A DNA stretch of 64,000 bases from positions 620,001 through 684,000 of the forward strand of contig NZ_JACRSR010000001.1 in assembly GCF_014384795.1 (NCBI RefSeq), in the 5' to 3' direction. Of the stretch, positions 52,002 to 60,711 are shown piece after piece. Origin of the DNA: Gehongia tenuis. Lineage in GTDB: Bacteria > Bacillota > Clostridia > Christensenellales > NSJ-53. Position 1 is the stretch's first letter, and each line of letters starts with the position of its first letter. Below the pieces are notes generated by a model. It saw only the letters and a list, made by a program, of their open reading frames with translations, searched no databases and was not told the origin of the DNA. The position numbers and the translations under genes were made by a program.

Positions 52002-54041
52002 TCAGGTGGTGCCCTCGAGGCCGGACTCGGGCAGGACGCCGTTTGCGCCCTCCGGCGGGGTCATGCCTTCCGGCATCTCCGGCAATGTGCCGTCCTCCGG
52101 CAAAGCACCTTCCGGCATCTCGGGCATGGCGCCCCCGCCGAATCCGCCCTGCCTGCCGCCGCCCATGCCGCCTCCGGGCATCTGCGGGATTGCATTGCCG
52201 CCCATACCGCCGCCCGCCGCCGAGCCATCGCTGGAGATGGAGGTAACGGCGCCGGACAGGGTGAGGGAGGTGAGTTCCCTATCCCCGGCATAGAGGGTAT
52301 AAGTTCCGCCATCCTCCATTTCCGGTGCGCTGATAATCACCGAACGGTAGACCTTTTCCGGCGTGAAGGATGCGATCTCTTCGGAGCCGCAGGTGAGGCG
52401 GATGGGGGTACCCGCCGCCTGATTTTCGGTGTAGGTCACCATGAGCACGGGCTGGGCGGAATCGGCGCCCGGCGCCTGCACCATGCCCGCGCTGCCCGCC
52501 GCGATAAGAATGCCGCCGCTCACGGTGCAGGCGCCCGCATAGTCCAGCGCTCCATTGCCGTCATCGGTGGGGCCCTCCACCAGCACCGTGCCGCCCTCGA
52601 AGTACAGGCCGCCGTTGGAATCGATGCCGTCGCCGGAGGCGTCGATGCACAGCTCGCCGCCGGCGATGCGGATGAAGTTGTTATCATTGGAGGCAAAGGA
52701 ATTTTGGCCCATGCGGTTCTCATCGGCCGTGTCGCTGCCGCCGGCGGAATTGAGACCGTCGTCCCGGGCCGTGATATCCATCGTTCCGCCAAGGATGGTG
52801 AGCGTGCAGCCCTCCAGCCCCTCGTAGCTTTGGGTGAGCGTCAGCTCGCCGCCCTTGATAATGAGATCCCCGTCGGCGTGAACGCCGTCATCGCCGCTGG
52901 CCAGGGTATAGGCGCCGCCGGAGAGGGTGACGTTCCCGTTGCAGTGCAGGCAGTCGTCAGAAGTGTCAAGGGCGAAGGTGCCGCCGGTGATGAGAAGGGC
53001 TGTTCCGGCCTTGAGGCCTTTGGCGCTGTCCGAGGCGCCGTCCTCCGTTTCCGCCCCGTCAGCTTCGCCCCACCTGCCCCATTCGGCCCGGGGATCGCCA
53101 TTGGCATCGGTGCTGGCATTGGCACTGCCGCCGCCGGTGATGAAGGTGAAATCGCCGCCGCTCACCTGGAGCTGGGTCTCGGCCTGCACGGCGTCATGAT
53201 CGGCGGTGATGGAGAAGCTGCCGCCTTCCAGGCTGATCCAGCCCTTTTCGCCATCCTCGTTGTTGTTCGATTTGATGCCGTCATTTCCGCAGGTGATGTC
53301 AAAGATGCCTCCCGTGATGATCACACCGTCCCGGCCCCGCAGGCCGTCGCCCGCCGCGGTGATGGCGTAGGTGCCGCCGGTGATGACGAGGTCGTCCTTC
53401 GTGCCGATGCCGTTGCCGAAACTGCCCGTCACGGTGAGGCTGCCGCTGCCGTTCAGCGTGAGATCGTCCTTGCTGAAAAGACAGGCGTCCGGTTCATCCT
53501 CGCCTTCGGCATAAGCGTAGCTCTCGCCGTCGGTCAGCACGTTTTCTGTGCCTTCCGCCAGGGTGACGATGAGTTTATCCGCCTTTTTGCAGTAGATGGG
53601 CGCACTGGTGGAGCAGCCGATGCGTACGCCGCTGAGAACAAGGCGCACCGTGTCCTCGCTGCCCGCGTCGACGATGATCTGTCCGTCATCCAGGGTGCCG
53701 CTTAAGATGTAGATGCCGGAAACTCCGATGGTGACGGTGCTGCCCGACACGGCAACGCCAACGGCGTCGGTTTTTGCGGAACCGCCCTCAAGGATGATGG
53801 ACGCGCCGCCATCGTAACTGGCGTCGAGATCCTCCCCATCCGCGGCCGCAGCAAGGACGGCGACCTCCGTCACGCCGTCGGTGGATTGTACGCTTTGGCC
53901 GGCGCCGGAGGATGCGCCGGCCGTTCCGCCGCTGGCACCGGTGCCGCCTGTGGCGCCGGGGGAGGCGGCGTCCCCGCTGCAGCCGCTAAGGACCAGCGCT
54001 CCGGATAGAATGAGAGCCAAAGCTCCATATCGAAGTTTCAT
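52002..54041 (-). CDS. Secreted carbohydrate-binding-domain (DUF4353-like) lipoprotein
   Basis: 679 residues. Lipoprotein signal with lipobox LVLSGCSG (Cys21), a Gly/Ala/Ser spacer to about residue 50, then a long beta-solenoid-like array. It is built of repeating units such as GGTYAITAAGDGLRGRDGVIITGG, GIFDITCGNDGIKSNN and GGAYTLASGDDGVHADGDLIIKGG (about 190-520). The C-terminus is Gly/Met/Pro/Glu-rich with repeated MPEMPEG-like units (about 625-679). Proteins of this type occur beside VTC and DUF4956 genes, as here. Third gene of a likely three-gene operon; role at the cell surface is inferred. Confidence 0.88.
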   Translation of the reverse strand: MKLRYGALALILSGALVLSGCSGDAASPGATGGTGASGGTAGASSGAGQSVQSTDGVTEVAVLAAAADGEDLDASYDGGASIILEGGSAKTDAVGVAVSGSTVTIGVSGIYILSGTLDDGQIIVDAGSEDTVRLVLSGVRIGCSTSAPIYCKKADKLIVTLAEGTENVLTDGESYAYAEGEDEPDACLFSKDDLTLNGSGSLTVTGSFGNGIGTKDDLVITGGTYAITAAGDGLRGRDGVIITGGIFDITCGNDGIKSNNNEDGEKGWISLEGGSFSITADHDAVQAETQLQVSGGDFTFITGGGSANASTDANGDPRAEWGRWGEADGAETEDGASDSAKGLKAGTALLITGGTFALDTSDDCLHCNGNVTLSGGAYTLASGDDGVHADGDLIIKGGELTLTQSYEGLEGCTLTILGGTMDITARDDGLNSAGGSDTADENRMGQNSFASNDNNFIRIAGGELCIDASGDGIDSNGGLYFEGGTVLVEGPTDDGNGALDYAGACTVSGGILIAAGSAGMVQAPGADSAQPVLMVTYTENQAAGTPIRLTCGSEEIASFTPEKVYRSVIISAPEMEDGGTYTLYAGDRELTSLTLSGAVTSISSDGSAAGGGMGGNAIPQMPGGGMGGGRQGGFGGGAMPEMPEGALPEDGTLPEMPEGMTPPEGANGVLPESGLEGTT

Positions 54042-54050
54042 ATTTACCTC

Positions 54051-54728
54051 CTATAATTCATCCCGGTTTACGGGGGCACGGCCGCAGGCAATGTTGAGAT
54101 TGCCGTTGCGGCACCTGATTTCGTCGATGAATTCCTTTTCAATGCCCTCTTTCCTGAGGGTGATGTGGTAACTGAGCTCATACAGGCTGCCCATGCTGGT
54201 GGTGCGCACCCGGATGAGTTCGGCGCTCTTGGTATACTTTTCGAACAGATCATCGAAAATTCCTGTATAATCAAGATTTTCGGGGATCGTTATTTTGAGC
54301 TCCTTCTCCCGCCTGCGGGGTTCGCCGAAGCGGATGCTCACCAGAAGCACCGTCATCAGTCCCACGATGACGAGGAACAAGAAGGCGATGCCAAGGTATC
54401 CCATGCCGGTGGCGAGCCCCACGGCCATGGCAAAGAAGATGCTGCCGATCTCCCGGGCGCTGCCGGGCACCGAGCGGAAGCGCACCAGGCTGAAGGCGCC
54501 CATCACCGCAATGCCGGTGCCAAGGTTGCCGTTCACCAGCATGATGACGATCTGCACCATGGCCGGGAGAAGAGCAAGGGTGATCACGAAGTTCTTGCTG
54601 TACACGTTTTTGTACATGTAGATAAGGGCGATCCCGACGCCAAGAACGAGGGAAGCTAGGATGCACAAAAGGAGGCTGGGCAGGGTGACGGACGTGGCGG
54701 CGGTGTTGTTCAGGATGCTGTTAAGCAC
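54051..54728 (-). CDS. DUF4956 membrane protein
   Basis: 225 residues. Four membrane segments in the first 130 residues (TLPSLLLCILASLVLGVGIALIYMY, FVITLALLPAMVQIVIMLVNG, GIAVMGAFSLVRFRS, IFFAMAVGLATGMGYLGIAFLFLVIVGLMTVLL). The conserved GAFSLVRFRSVPGSAREIGSIFFAM is the DUF4956 hallmark. A cytoplasmic domain follows (about 135-225). It starts with GTG and overlaps the end of the VTC gene by 19 bases, so the two are coupled. Function unknown. Confidence 0.92.
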   Translation of the reverse strand: MLNSILNNTAATSVTLPSLLLCILASLVLGVGIALIYMYKNVYSKNFVITLALLPAMVQIVIMLVNGNLGTGIAVMGAFSLVRFRSVPGSAREIGSIFFAMAVGLATGMGYLGIAFLFLVIVGLMTVLLVSIRFGEPRRREKELKITIPENLDYTGIFDDLFEKYTKSAELIRVRTTSMGSLYELSYHITLRKEGIEKEFIDEIRCRNGNLNIACGRAPVNRDEL

Positions 54729-55432
54729 AGCGAATCGCTCCCTTCACGAATAAGAAATTTTTGGTAGCAGGTTCCATACTTGGAGAAGGAGGTGGGGAAG
54801 ATGGCAAGATCCGTCAGGATGTGGTTCAGCCAAAGGGGCATGCTGCCCGGAATCTTGATCTCCATGAGCACCTGGTCCTTTTGGAGCACCGGGCTTCCCC
54901 AATCCCCCCGGGCAAGATCCAGCTGGGAGGCGCGAAAGCGGATGTCATGGTCGAAGGTGATACGAAGATTGGGATCGCTGCTGCCCAGATAGGCAATGCG
55001 GTCGTAAGCGATGTAGGCTCTTGGGTAGGGCCGGTAGCGCGCCATGAACCAATCAATCTCCCGCATGACCTGTCCGCCCCCGGCCGGATGGAGGCCATAG
55101 GCCAGATAGCCCTCCAGCTCCCGAAGGGTAAGGGGTGCCCGTCTTTTGTAGACGATCTTCTTAAACTTTTTCTTGATTTCAAGAAACACCCGGTCGTCCG
55201 GGCCGGGCACGCCATAGCTTCGGAGCCGAAGCTTTTCCTTATAGACGGGCTTTTCGATGGAGGTCCGGATGAGGTCAAATCCATCGGTGTCGAAGTAGAG
55301 ATTGCAGATGGCGTGCAGACCGAATTCGTCCGCCGTCATCGCGGGGGAGATGGCTTTGACGAGGGCGCGGTGCTGGGCCGTGCTGATCAGATACTTTTTC
55401 TCGTAGCGTTTAAAGACATACAGGTCGGACAT
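54710..55432 (-). CDS. VTC domain polyphosphate polymerase-like protein
   Basis: 240 residues, one VTC/CYTH-type tunnel domain: FKRYEKKYLIS (about 6-16), CNLYFDTDGFDLIRTSIEKP, YKEKLRLRSYG, VFLEIKKKFKKIVYKRR, YIAYDRIAYLG, LMEIKIPGSMPLWL and FSKYGTCYQKFL. The alternating basic residues and the EIK/MEIK glutamates are those that bind phosphate and metal in yeast Vtc4, which makes polyphosphate from ATP. ATG 55432 follows GGAGGTAAGT; an upstream in-frame start lacks such a site. First gene of the operon and divergent from a two-component system. Confidence 0.92.
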   Translation of the reverse strand: MSDLYVFKRYEKKYLISTAQHRALVKAISPAMTADEFGLHAICNLYFDTDGFDLIRTSIEKPVYKEKLRLRSYGVPGPDDRVFLEIKKKFKKIVYKRRAPLTLRELEGYLAYGLHPAGGGQVMREIDWFMARYRPYPRAYIAYDRIAYLGSSDPNLRITFDHDIRFRASQLDLARGDWGSPVLQKDQVLMEIKIPGSMPLWLNHILTDLAIFPTSFSKYGTCYQKFLIREGSDSLCLTAS

Positions 55433-55487
55433 ACTTACCTCCAAAAAAACAGGTTTGATCACGGTATTAGCATAGCGCACTCGCCTT

Positions 55488-55525
55488 AAAATAGTCTGAA
55501 AACGCCCTTTCAGACTATTTTCAGA
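55488..55525. promoter_or_regulatory. Operator-like repeats between the VTC operon and the two-component genes
   Basis: AAAATAGTCTGAAA and TTTCAGACTATTTT form a 14-bp perfect inverted repeat with a 6-bp spacer (55488-55521). A further TTTCAGA at 55519 repeats the one at 55508 with an 11-base step. TAGAAT at 55535-55540, after TGC, is a likely -10 for the regulator gene with a poor -35, as is usual for OmpR-type activation. Confidence 0.6.
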
Positions 55526-55582
55526 TTGAACTGCTAGAATGTGGACGTAGGTTCTGTTATGATAAAAAAGAGGTGATTTTTT

Positions 55583-56263
55583 GTGCGGGTGCTGATCGTG
55601 GAGGATGAGGTCCGGCTGGCCGATGCGCTAAGCCAGATCATGAGTGAACAAAAGTATGCGGTGGACACGGTTTACAATGGAACGGACGGACTGGACTATG
55701 GCCTTGGCGGCCAGTACGATGTGATCGTGCTGGATGTGATGCTGCCGGGGAAGGACGGCTTTGCTGTTGTGCGCGCCCTTCGGGAGGCGCAGGTGGCCAC
55801 GCCCGTTTTGCTGCTCACCGCCAAGGATGAGACCACCGACAAGGTGGCGGGATTGGACTGCGGCGCCGATGACTACATGACCAAGCCCTTTGCGCCGGAG
55901 GAGCTGCTCGCCCGCATCCGGGCCCTCTCAAGGCGTCAGGGGGAGGTGGCGCTGGAGAAGCTCCAGTTTGACGACCTCACCTTGAACCTGTCCACCTACG
56001 CCCTGGAGCGGGCGGGACGGTCGGTGCACCTTGGCTTCAAGGAATTTGAGGTGCTGAGGATCCTCATGCTGAACCCCTCGAAGGTGGTTCCAAAGGAGGA
56101 GCTCATCACCAAGGTGTGGGGCATGGAGTCCGGAGCCGAGGACAACAATGTGGAAGCCTACATCTCCTTTCTGCGCAAAAAGTTTTTCTTTTTGGGATCT
56201 CGGGTGGGAATCGGTACGGTGCGCAAGGTGGGTTACCGGCTGGAGGCGGAAGATGATTCATAA
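55583..56263 (+). CDS. OmpR-family response regulator
   Basis: 226 residues. Receiver: VEDEVRLADAL, phosphoacceptor Asp51 in IVLDVMLPGKDGF, LTAKDETTDKVAGLDCGADDYMTKPF. Winged-helix DNA-binding domain (about 128-222) with FKEFEVLRILMLNPSKVVPKEELITKVWG and NVEAYISFLRKKFFFL. The start is GTG behind AAAGAGGTGA. Its end overlaps the kinase gene by 11 bases. Its place next to the repeats at 55488 suggests it controls the divergent VTC operon and itself. Confidence 0.95.
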   Translation: MRVLIVEDEVRLADALSQIMSEQKYAVDTVYNGTDGLDYGLGGQYDVIVLDVMLPGKDGFAVVRALREAQVATPVLLLTAKDETTDKVAGLDCGADDYMTKPFAPEELLARIRALSRRQGEVALEKLQFDDLTLNLSTYALERAGRSVHLGFKEFEVLRILMLNPSKVVPKEELITKVWGMESGAEDNNVEAYISFLRKKFFFLGSRVGIGTVRKVGYRLEAEDDS

Positions 56264-57467
56264 GCTGAGGCGGAAATTTGTGCTGATCAACATGGCGCTG
56301 GTCACGCTGGTGCTCGTCATCGTCTTTGCCGTGCTGTGCTTTTCCAGCTATCAGCGGCTGGAAAAGGAGAGCTGTGACGCCATGGAGCGGGTTCTGCTCT
56401 TTGGGGGGACGCCGCCCAAGATGGAGCTTGGCAACCGCAAGCCCGATGATTTTTTGACCAGGGTCCCGGTTTTTTGGGCGGTAACCGATGGGGAAGGAAC
56501 CTTTCTGGCCTCCGGGGGGGACAATGTGGAAGTGGACGAGGAGATAGCAAGGAAAGCGGCAAAGGCCGCTTTGGACGGCGGCGAGGACGAAGGAATCCTG
56601 TGGGGCATGAGGCTGCGCTACATGGTGCAGGAGAACGGCTCCCTCAAACGGATCGCCTTTGCGGACATGGAGGATGAGCTGGAGTCGCTGGCCAGCCTCA
56701 TCGGCACGTCGCTGCTCGTGGGCCTTGGCGGACTCGCGGCGTTCTTTTTCATCAGCCTATTCTTGTCCAACCTGGCTCTCCGGCCGGTGCAAAGGGCCTG
56801 GGAGCAGCAGCGTCAGTTCGTGGCGGATGCGTCCCATGAGCTCAAAACGCCGCTGACGGTGATTCTGGCAAACACGGACATTCTCATGGCCCATCGGGAG
56901 GATACGGTGGAGCGGCAGATCAAATGGGTGGAAAACACAAAGGAGGAAGCCAGGCGCATGAAGACGCTGGTGGACGATATGCTCTTTTTGGCCAAGTCCG
57001 ACGCCAAAAGACCGACGGAGATCGGCGGCACCATCTCCCTCAGCGACACGGTGTGGAGCGCCCTGCTGCCTTTTGAATCGGTGGCCTATGAGGAGGGGGT
57101 GGAGCTTATGAGCGATATTGGCGGGCGGGTCATGTGCGCCGGGGACGAGAATCAGCTCCGCCAGCTGACGGCCATCCTGCTTGATAACGCACTCAAATAT
57201 GCGGGCAGAGGCGGAAAGGTTTGGGTGAGCCTGCGCCGGGACGGGGAGCGGGCCCGGCTCACGGTGACGAATACCGGAGCGGAGATCGCGCCGGAGCATC
57301 TTGAGCACGTCTTTGAACGCTTCTACCGGGAGGACTCCTCCAGGGCCCGGGCGAAGGGCGGCTACGGACTCGGGCTTGCCATCGCCAAAAGGATCGTGGA
57401 CAATCACCGGGGCCGGATTTGGGCGGAGAGCGGAGAGGGACGCACCACCTTCACGGTGCTCGTTTAA
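56253..57467 (+). CDS. Sensor histidine kinase
   Basis: 404 residues. Two membrane segments (about 13-33 and 152-173) flank a sensor domain of about 115 residues. HisKA has FVADASHELKTPLTVILANTDILM with the phosphorylated His (about 197). The ATPase domain has ILLDNALKYAGRGGKV, FERFYREDSSRARAKGGYGLGLAIAKRI and a closing FTVLV. It lacks a clear HAMP between membrane and HisKA. It is translated from ATG inside the end of the regulator gene. Confidence 0.94.
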   Translation: MIHKLRRKFVLINMALVTLVLVIVFAVLCFSSYQRLEKESCDAMERVLLFGGTPPKMELGNRKPDDFLTRVPVFWAVTDGEGTFLASGGDNVEVDEEIARKAAKAALDGGEDEGILWGMRLRYMVQENGSLKRIAFADMEDELESLASLIGTSLLVGLGGLAAFFFISLFLSNLALRPVQRAWEQQRQFVADASHELKTPLTVILANTDILMAHREDTVERQIKWVENTKEEARRMKTLVDDMLFLAKSDAKRPTEIGGTISLSDTVWSALLPFESVAYEEGVELMSDIGGRVMCAGDENQLRQLTAILLDNALKYAGRGGKVWVSLRRDGERARLTVTNTGAEIAPEHLEHVFERFYREDSSRARAKGGYGLGLAIAKRIVDNHRGRIWAESGEGRTTFTVLV

Positions 57468-57503
57468 AGCGGACGACGGATCAAAGGAAAGGGGATTTTA
57501 GAC

Positions 57504-58415
57504 ATGGACGAATTTCGCATCAGCGCTACCGGCGTATCCATCAATTACATGCCCCAGTATCTGGCGGAGGAACTGGGCTATTTCCGGGACGTGGACCTTT
57601 CGGTATCGAGCTACGTGCCCTCGCCCTGGACCCAGGTGCTGAAGGATATCGACAGCGGCGAATATGACGCGGTGGTGGGCGGCATCTGGGTGCCCGCCAT
57701 CTACAACAACCGCCTGGGCCGAAAATACAGAGCTTTCGCCAAAGTCGCTTCGCGCTGTCCGCTGGTGCTCATGGCGAGACGGCCGGCCAAGAGCTTCCGG
57801 TGGCAGGATCTTGAAAACCGAGTGGTGCTGGTCAGCGGCGGCAACGGCGCAAGCCCCGGGCTGTTTCTTAAGGGGATTGCGGCGGAAGGCGGCGCCGATG
57901 TGAGGAAGATTGAATTCGTGCACGACTTCACGGCGGCCATGCATTTTGAGCTGTTCCAGGGCGGCATGGGGGATTACGTGCTGCTCAAAAGCGATCTTGC
58001 CGCGGAGCTCGCGGCGCTGGGCAGGGGCTATGTGGCGGCGGATCTGGCTGTCATGGGCGGACCGGTGCCCTGGAGCGTATACTACGGCATAAACGCGAAC
58101 GGCGAACTCGCCGGACGGTTCACCCTGGCCCTCAAGAGGGCGACCGCCTGGCTTTTGCAGCACGAGGGCAGGGACTGTGAAGAGATTCTGAGGCGAAACT
58201 GGCCGAAGGTGGCGCCTCAGGACGGTATTGAGGTGGTGGACGCCTACCGGCGGTGCGGCATGTGGGATGCCACGGTGGACATCAAAAAGGATGAACTGGA
58301 CCGCTGGCAAGGATTCCTGGTCCAGGGCCGCGTGATCGACCGGCCCCTGGCCTACGGCGAGCTGGTGGATTCGGGGGCCTGCCGATATGCCGAGGACCGG
58401 CTGCAAAAGGCTTAG
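57504..58415 (+). CDS. Substrate-binding-protein-like protein (NMT1/THI5-like), no signal peptide
   Basis: 303 residues. The fold of ABC-transporter binding proteins for pyrimidines, nitrate or sulfonates is suggested by VSINYMPQYLAEELGYFRDVDLSV, the GEYDAVVGGIWVPAIYNNRLG loop, LENRVVLVSGGNGASPGLFLKGI and a typical C-terminal helix set. There is no signal peptide, lipobox or membrane segment, and no permease or ATPase gene is next to it, so it is likely cytosolic. It could be a ligand-binding or enzymatic relative, such as THI5-type HMP synthases. ATG follows AAAGGGGA. Confidence 0.75.
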   Translation: MDEFRISATGVSINYMPQYLAEELGYFRDVDLSVSSYVPSPWTQVLKDIDSGEYDAVVGGIWVPAIYNNRLGRKYRAFAKVASRCPLVLMARRPAKSFRWQDLENRVVLVSGGNGASPGLFLKGIAAEGGADVRKIEFVHDFTAAMHFELFQGGMGDYVLLKSDLAAELAALGRGYVAADLAVMGGPVPWSVYYGINANGELAGRFTLALKRATAWLLQHEGRDCEEILRRNWPKVAPQDGIEVVDAYRRCGMWDATVDIKKDELDRWQGFLVQGRVIDRPLAYGELVDSGACRYAEDRLQKA

Positions 58416-58422
58416 ACGAAAA

Positions 58423-58453
58423 AAGGTCCCCCGAAAGGGGGACCTTAATTTTT
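58423..58453. terminator. Bidirectional terminator
   Basis: AAGGTCCCCC, GAAA loop, GGGGGACCTT, then AATTTTT; A-rich on the other side. Serves both convergent genes. Confidence 0.85.
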
Positions 58454-58459
58454 GAGATG

Positions 58460-59653
58460 TCAGCGGGGCGGGAGGCCGGAAGGAGCGCCTTCAACGCCGG
58501 AAGCGCCCAGATAGGCGGCGAAGCGTTCAAGGGCTTCCTCCACCGCTCGGCACAGGGCGGGCGTAAGCCGAACATCGGGCTCCCACCACCAGTTCTTGAT
58601 GCAAAGGGGGTCCGTGCCCCGATGGTGGTCCGGTTCGAAGCGGGCTACCAGCTTGTCCCGGTACAGCACGGGCAGCACGTAGTAACCGTATTTCCGTTTG
58701 GCGGCGGGCACGTATACCTCCCAGGTGTAGTCAAAATGAAAGAGTCTGGCGATCATATCCCGGTCCCAAAGAAGGTTGTCCAGGGGCCCGAGAAAGATTG
58801 CTTTTCTGCCTGGCTGGGGCCGGCTTTCCATGAGGGGCAGGGATTCGGCCTGCATATAGAAGGGCTCCTTGAATCCCTCCACGTTCACGGCCAATACCTC
58901 GCCAAGATCCATCAGTTCCGCGAGGGCCCTGTCGCGCACGGCCCGGTTTTCAAGGAATTCGCCCAGCCATCCGCCGGTATTTTTGTTCCGAAGAAGCCCG
59001 ACGCTGCCGATCCGCCGTTTCACATACCAGCGCAGAAAGGCGCCCTCATCGGGGAAGGGATCGGGCGCGGCGAAGAGCTCCGGCGGCAGCAGATGCTCCA
59101 TTCGGTCATAGATCTTTTGACCGCCTTTTTTGGCGTATACGCCGAGTTCTCCGGTATGAAACAGGTAGTCCATGGCAGCGCCGGCCAGATCCCGGGGGCC
59201 GCCCCGATGCTTGGGCGCCGAACCCACCCTGAGCTGGGTGGAGGCGGCGGGTCCATTCTCCTTGATGAAGTTCTTGACCAGATCCAGATATTCCAGGGCT
59301 CTGTCCGTGCCCCGCCATTTGAGGACGTTTTGCATCTGTATCGCCCGGGCCGCCCGAACCCGGGCCATGGCGGGCCAGTCGGATACGGGATAGATCGACA
59401 TCATCTTGTCCCAGCCGTCCATGAGTAGCCGGTCCTTGTAGAGAAGATCGCTTAGCATGGCGCGGCGGTATCCGGGAATGCGGGCCGCAAGCACAAGATC
59501 GGCGTTCCGCCCCACCACATCCAAGGGATCGTACTGGATAGAGCCCACGCGTTCAAGGCAGTGCAGAATTCCGGATTTGCCCCGGAAGGGCGTGCCGGAG
59601 AGCCCCTGATGGGCGATGAGGAATCTTCGGGCTTCAGCAGCGGTGATGTCCAT
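58460..59653 (-). CDS. YcaQ-like winged-helix protein (crosslink-repair DNA glycosylase family)
   Basis: 397 residues. The conserved N-terminus AEARRFLIAHQGLSG, the GILHCLERVGSIQYDPLDVVGRNADLVLAARIPGY segment and the late PLDNLLWDRDMIARLFHFDYTWEVYVPAAKRKYGYYVLPVLYRDKLVARFEP block are those of the YcaQ/AlkX family. Members unhook interstrand DNA crosslinks. The catalytic QxQ-type motif of the family is not obvious to me, so activity is uncertain. ATG 59653 follows AAAGGAGA. A much longer open frame upstream is not supported. Confidence 0.85.
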   Translation of the reverse strand: MDITAAEARRFLIAHQGLSGTPFRGKSGILHCLERVGSIQYDPLDVVGRNADLVLAARIPGYRRAMLSDLLYKDRLLMDGWDKMMSIYPVSDWPAMARVRAARAIQMQNVLKWRGTDRALEYLDLVKNFIKENGPAASTQLRVGSAPKHRGGPRDLAGAAMDYLFHTGELGVYAKKGGQKIYDRMEHLLPPELFAAPDPFPDEGAFLRWYVKRRIGSVGLLRNKNTGGWLGEFLENRAVRDRALAELMDLGEVLAVNVEGFKEPFYMQAESLPLMESRPQPGRKAIFLGPLDNLLWDRDMIARLFHFDYTWEVYVPAAKRKYGYYVLPVLYRDKLVARFEPDHHRGTDPLCIKNWWWEPDVRLTPALCRAVEEALERFAAYLGASGVEGAPSGLPPR

Positions 59654-59709
59654 AGCATATCTCCTTTTTTTTGTTTCATTATACAGGAGGCGCTGGGGAA
59701 AGACCACAG

Positions 59710-59738
59710 GCATTTTGCCCGGGGCCGCACATATAGTA
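59710..59738 (+). promoter_or_regulatory. Possible sigma-G type promoter of the pdaA-like gene
   Basis: GCATT at 59710-59714, 15 bases, then CATATAGTA at 59730-59738. Both resemble but do not fully match the sigma-G boxes; B. subtilis pdaA is a sigma-G gene. Confidence 0.3.
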
Positions 59739-59755
59739 GCCTTGGGAGGGGAAGT

Positions 59756-60685
59756 ATGAGCGGATTGAAACGGTCTTGTCTGGTTTTGTGGATGGCGGCG
59801 CTGGTGATTCTGGGCGGCCCCATGGGGGAGCCCATGCGGGCGGCGGAGGCGGATAAGGTCCGGTGGATCGCCCTGAAGGACGCAGGGGCGCCCGAATCGC
59901 CGGCTTTGCCTGCGGCCGCATCGGAACTGGAAGCGCCGGCATCGCCGGACACGGCTGCGGAGCAGCCGGCGGCTCCCGAAGTTTCGCCGGCGGTCAGCAT
60001 GGAGGATCTTGACACCGCCAAGGAAGGCTGGGGCCAGGGCCTCGAACTGGACGATAAAAACCGGCCGGTAAAGGCCCTGGACTATCAGGAAAGATACGGT
60101 GAGCTGGGCGGGCTGTTCATCGGAGCGGGCAAGAGCGTCTATCTCACCTTTGACGAGGGCTATGAGAACGGTTATACCGCGTCCATCCTGGATACGCTGA
60201 AGAAAAAGGGCGTTCGGGCCACCTTCTTTGTGACCCATGACTATGTGAAGCGAAATCCCGAACTGGTCCGGCGGATCATTGACGAAGGCCATATTCTCGG
60301 CAATCACAGCTGGAGCCATCCCTCCATGCCGGAGATCTCCGAAGCGGAGGCCGCGCTGGAGATCACAAAACTTCATGACGAGGTGCTGGAGGGCTTTGGG
60401 GTGTCCATGAGCCTCTTCCGCCCGCCCATGGGCGAATTCTCTCAAAAGACGCTGGCCCTTGCCCAATCCTTGGGGTACCGGAGCGCCTTTTGGAGCTACG
60501 CCTACCGGGACTGGGACCCGGAGAATCAGATGGGACGGGAAGCCGCCTACGGCAAGGTGACGGGCGCCATTCATCCCGGCGCTATTTTCCTTTTGCATGC
60601 CGTTTCAAAGGACAATGCGGAGCTCCTTGGGGATTTTATCGATGAGGTGCGCAGCCGCGGCTGCGAGGTGCTGCCGCTGGAATAG
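59756..60685 (+). CDS. pdaA: Polysaccharide deacetylase, PdaA-like (spore cortex muramic delta-lactam)
   Basis: 309 residues. Signal peptide or anchor (LVLWMAALVILGGPMG), Pro/Ala-rich spacer (about 45-80), then a NodB deacetylase domain. Its motifs are VYLTFDEGYENGYTASILDTL with the catalytic Asp pair replaced by DE as in PdaA, ATFFVTHDYV, HILGNHSWSHPSMPEIS (metal His), FRPPMGEFS, FWSYAYRDWDP and GAIFLLHAVSKDNAELL. PdaA removes acetyl from muramic acid during cortex lactam synthesis. ATG follows GGGAGGGGAAG. A strong terminator follows. Confidence 0.9.
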   Translation: MSGLKRSCLVLWMAALVILGGPMGEPMRAAEADKVRWIALKDAGAPESPALPAAASELEAPASPDTAAEQPAAPEVSPAVSMEDLDTAKEGWGQGLELDDKNRPVKALDYQERYGELGGLFIGAGKSVYLTFDEGYENGYTASILDTLKKKGVRATFFVTHDYVKRNPELVRRIIDEGHILGNHSWSHPSMPEISEAEAALEITKLHDEVLEGFGVSMSLFRPPMGEFSQKTLALAQSLGYRSAFWSYAYRDWDPENQMGREAAYGKVTGAIHPGAIFLLHAVSKDNAELLGDFIDEVRSRGCEVLPLE

Positions 60686-60686
60686 G

Positions 60687-60711
60687 AAAAAGCGCCGGTT
60701 CGGCGCTTTTT
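60687..60711. terminator. Bidirectional terminator
   Basis: AAAAAGCGCCG and CGGCGCTTTTT around a 3-base loop, between convergent genes; the right arm ends at the stop codon of the next gene. Confidence 0.85.

Noticed and set aside
51993..53705. A 570-codon plus-strand open frame opposite the repeat lipoprotein
   Set aside because: Ala/Gly-rich antisense product of a repetitive GC-rich gene; no motifs.
58460..60598. A 712-codon minus-strand open frame over the YcaQ-like gene and beyond
   Set aside because: Only the part from ATG 59653 resembles a protein family and has a ribosome site. The rest lies opposite the pdaA-like gene and is low-complexity shadow.
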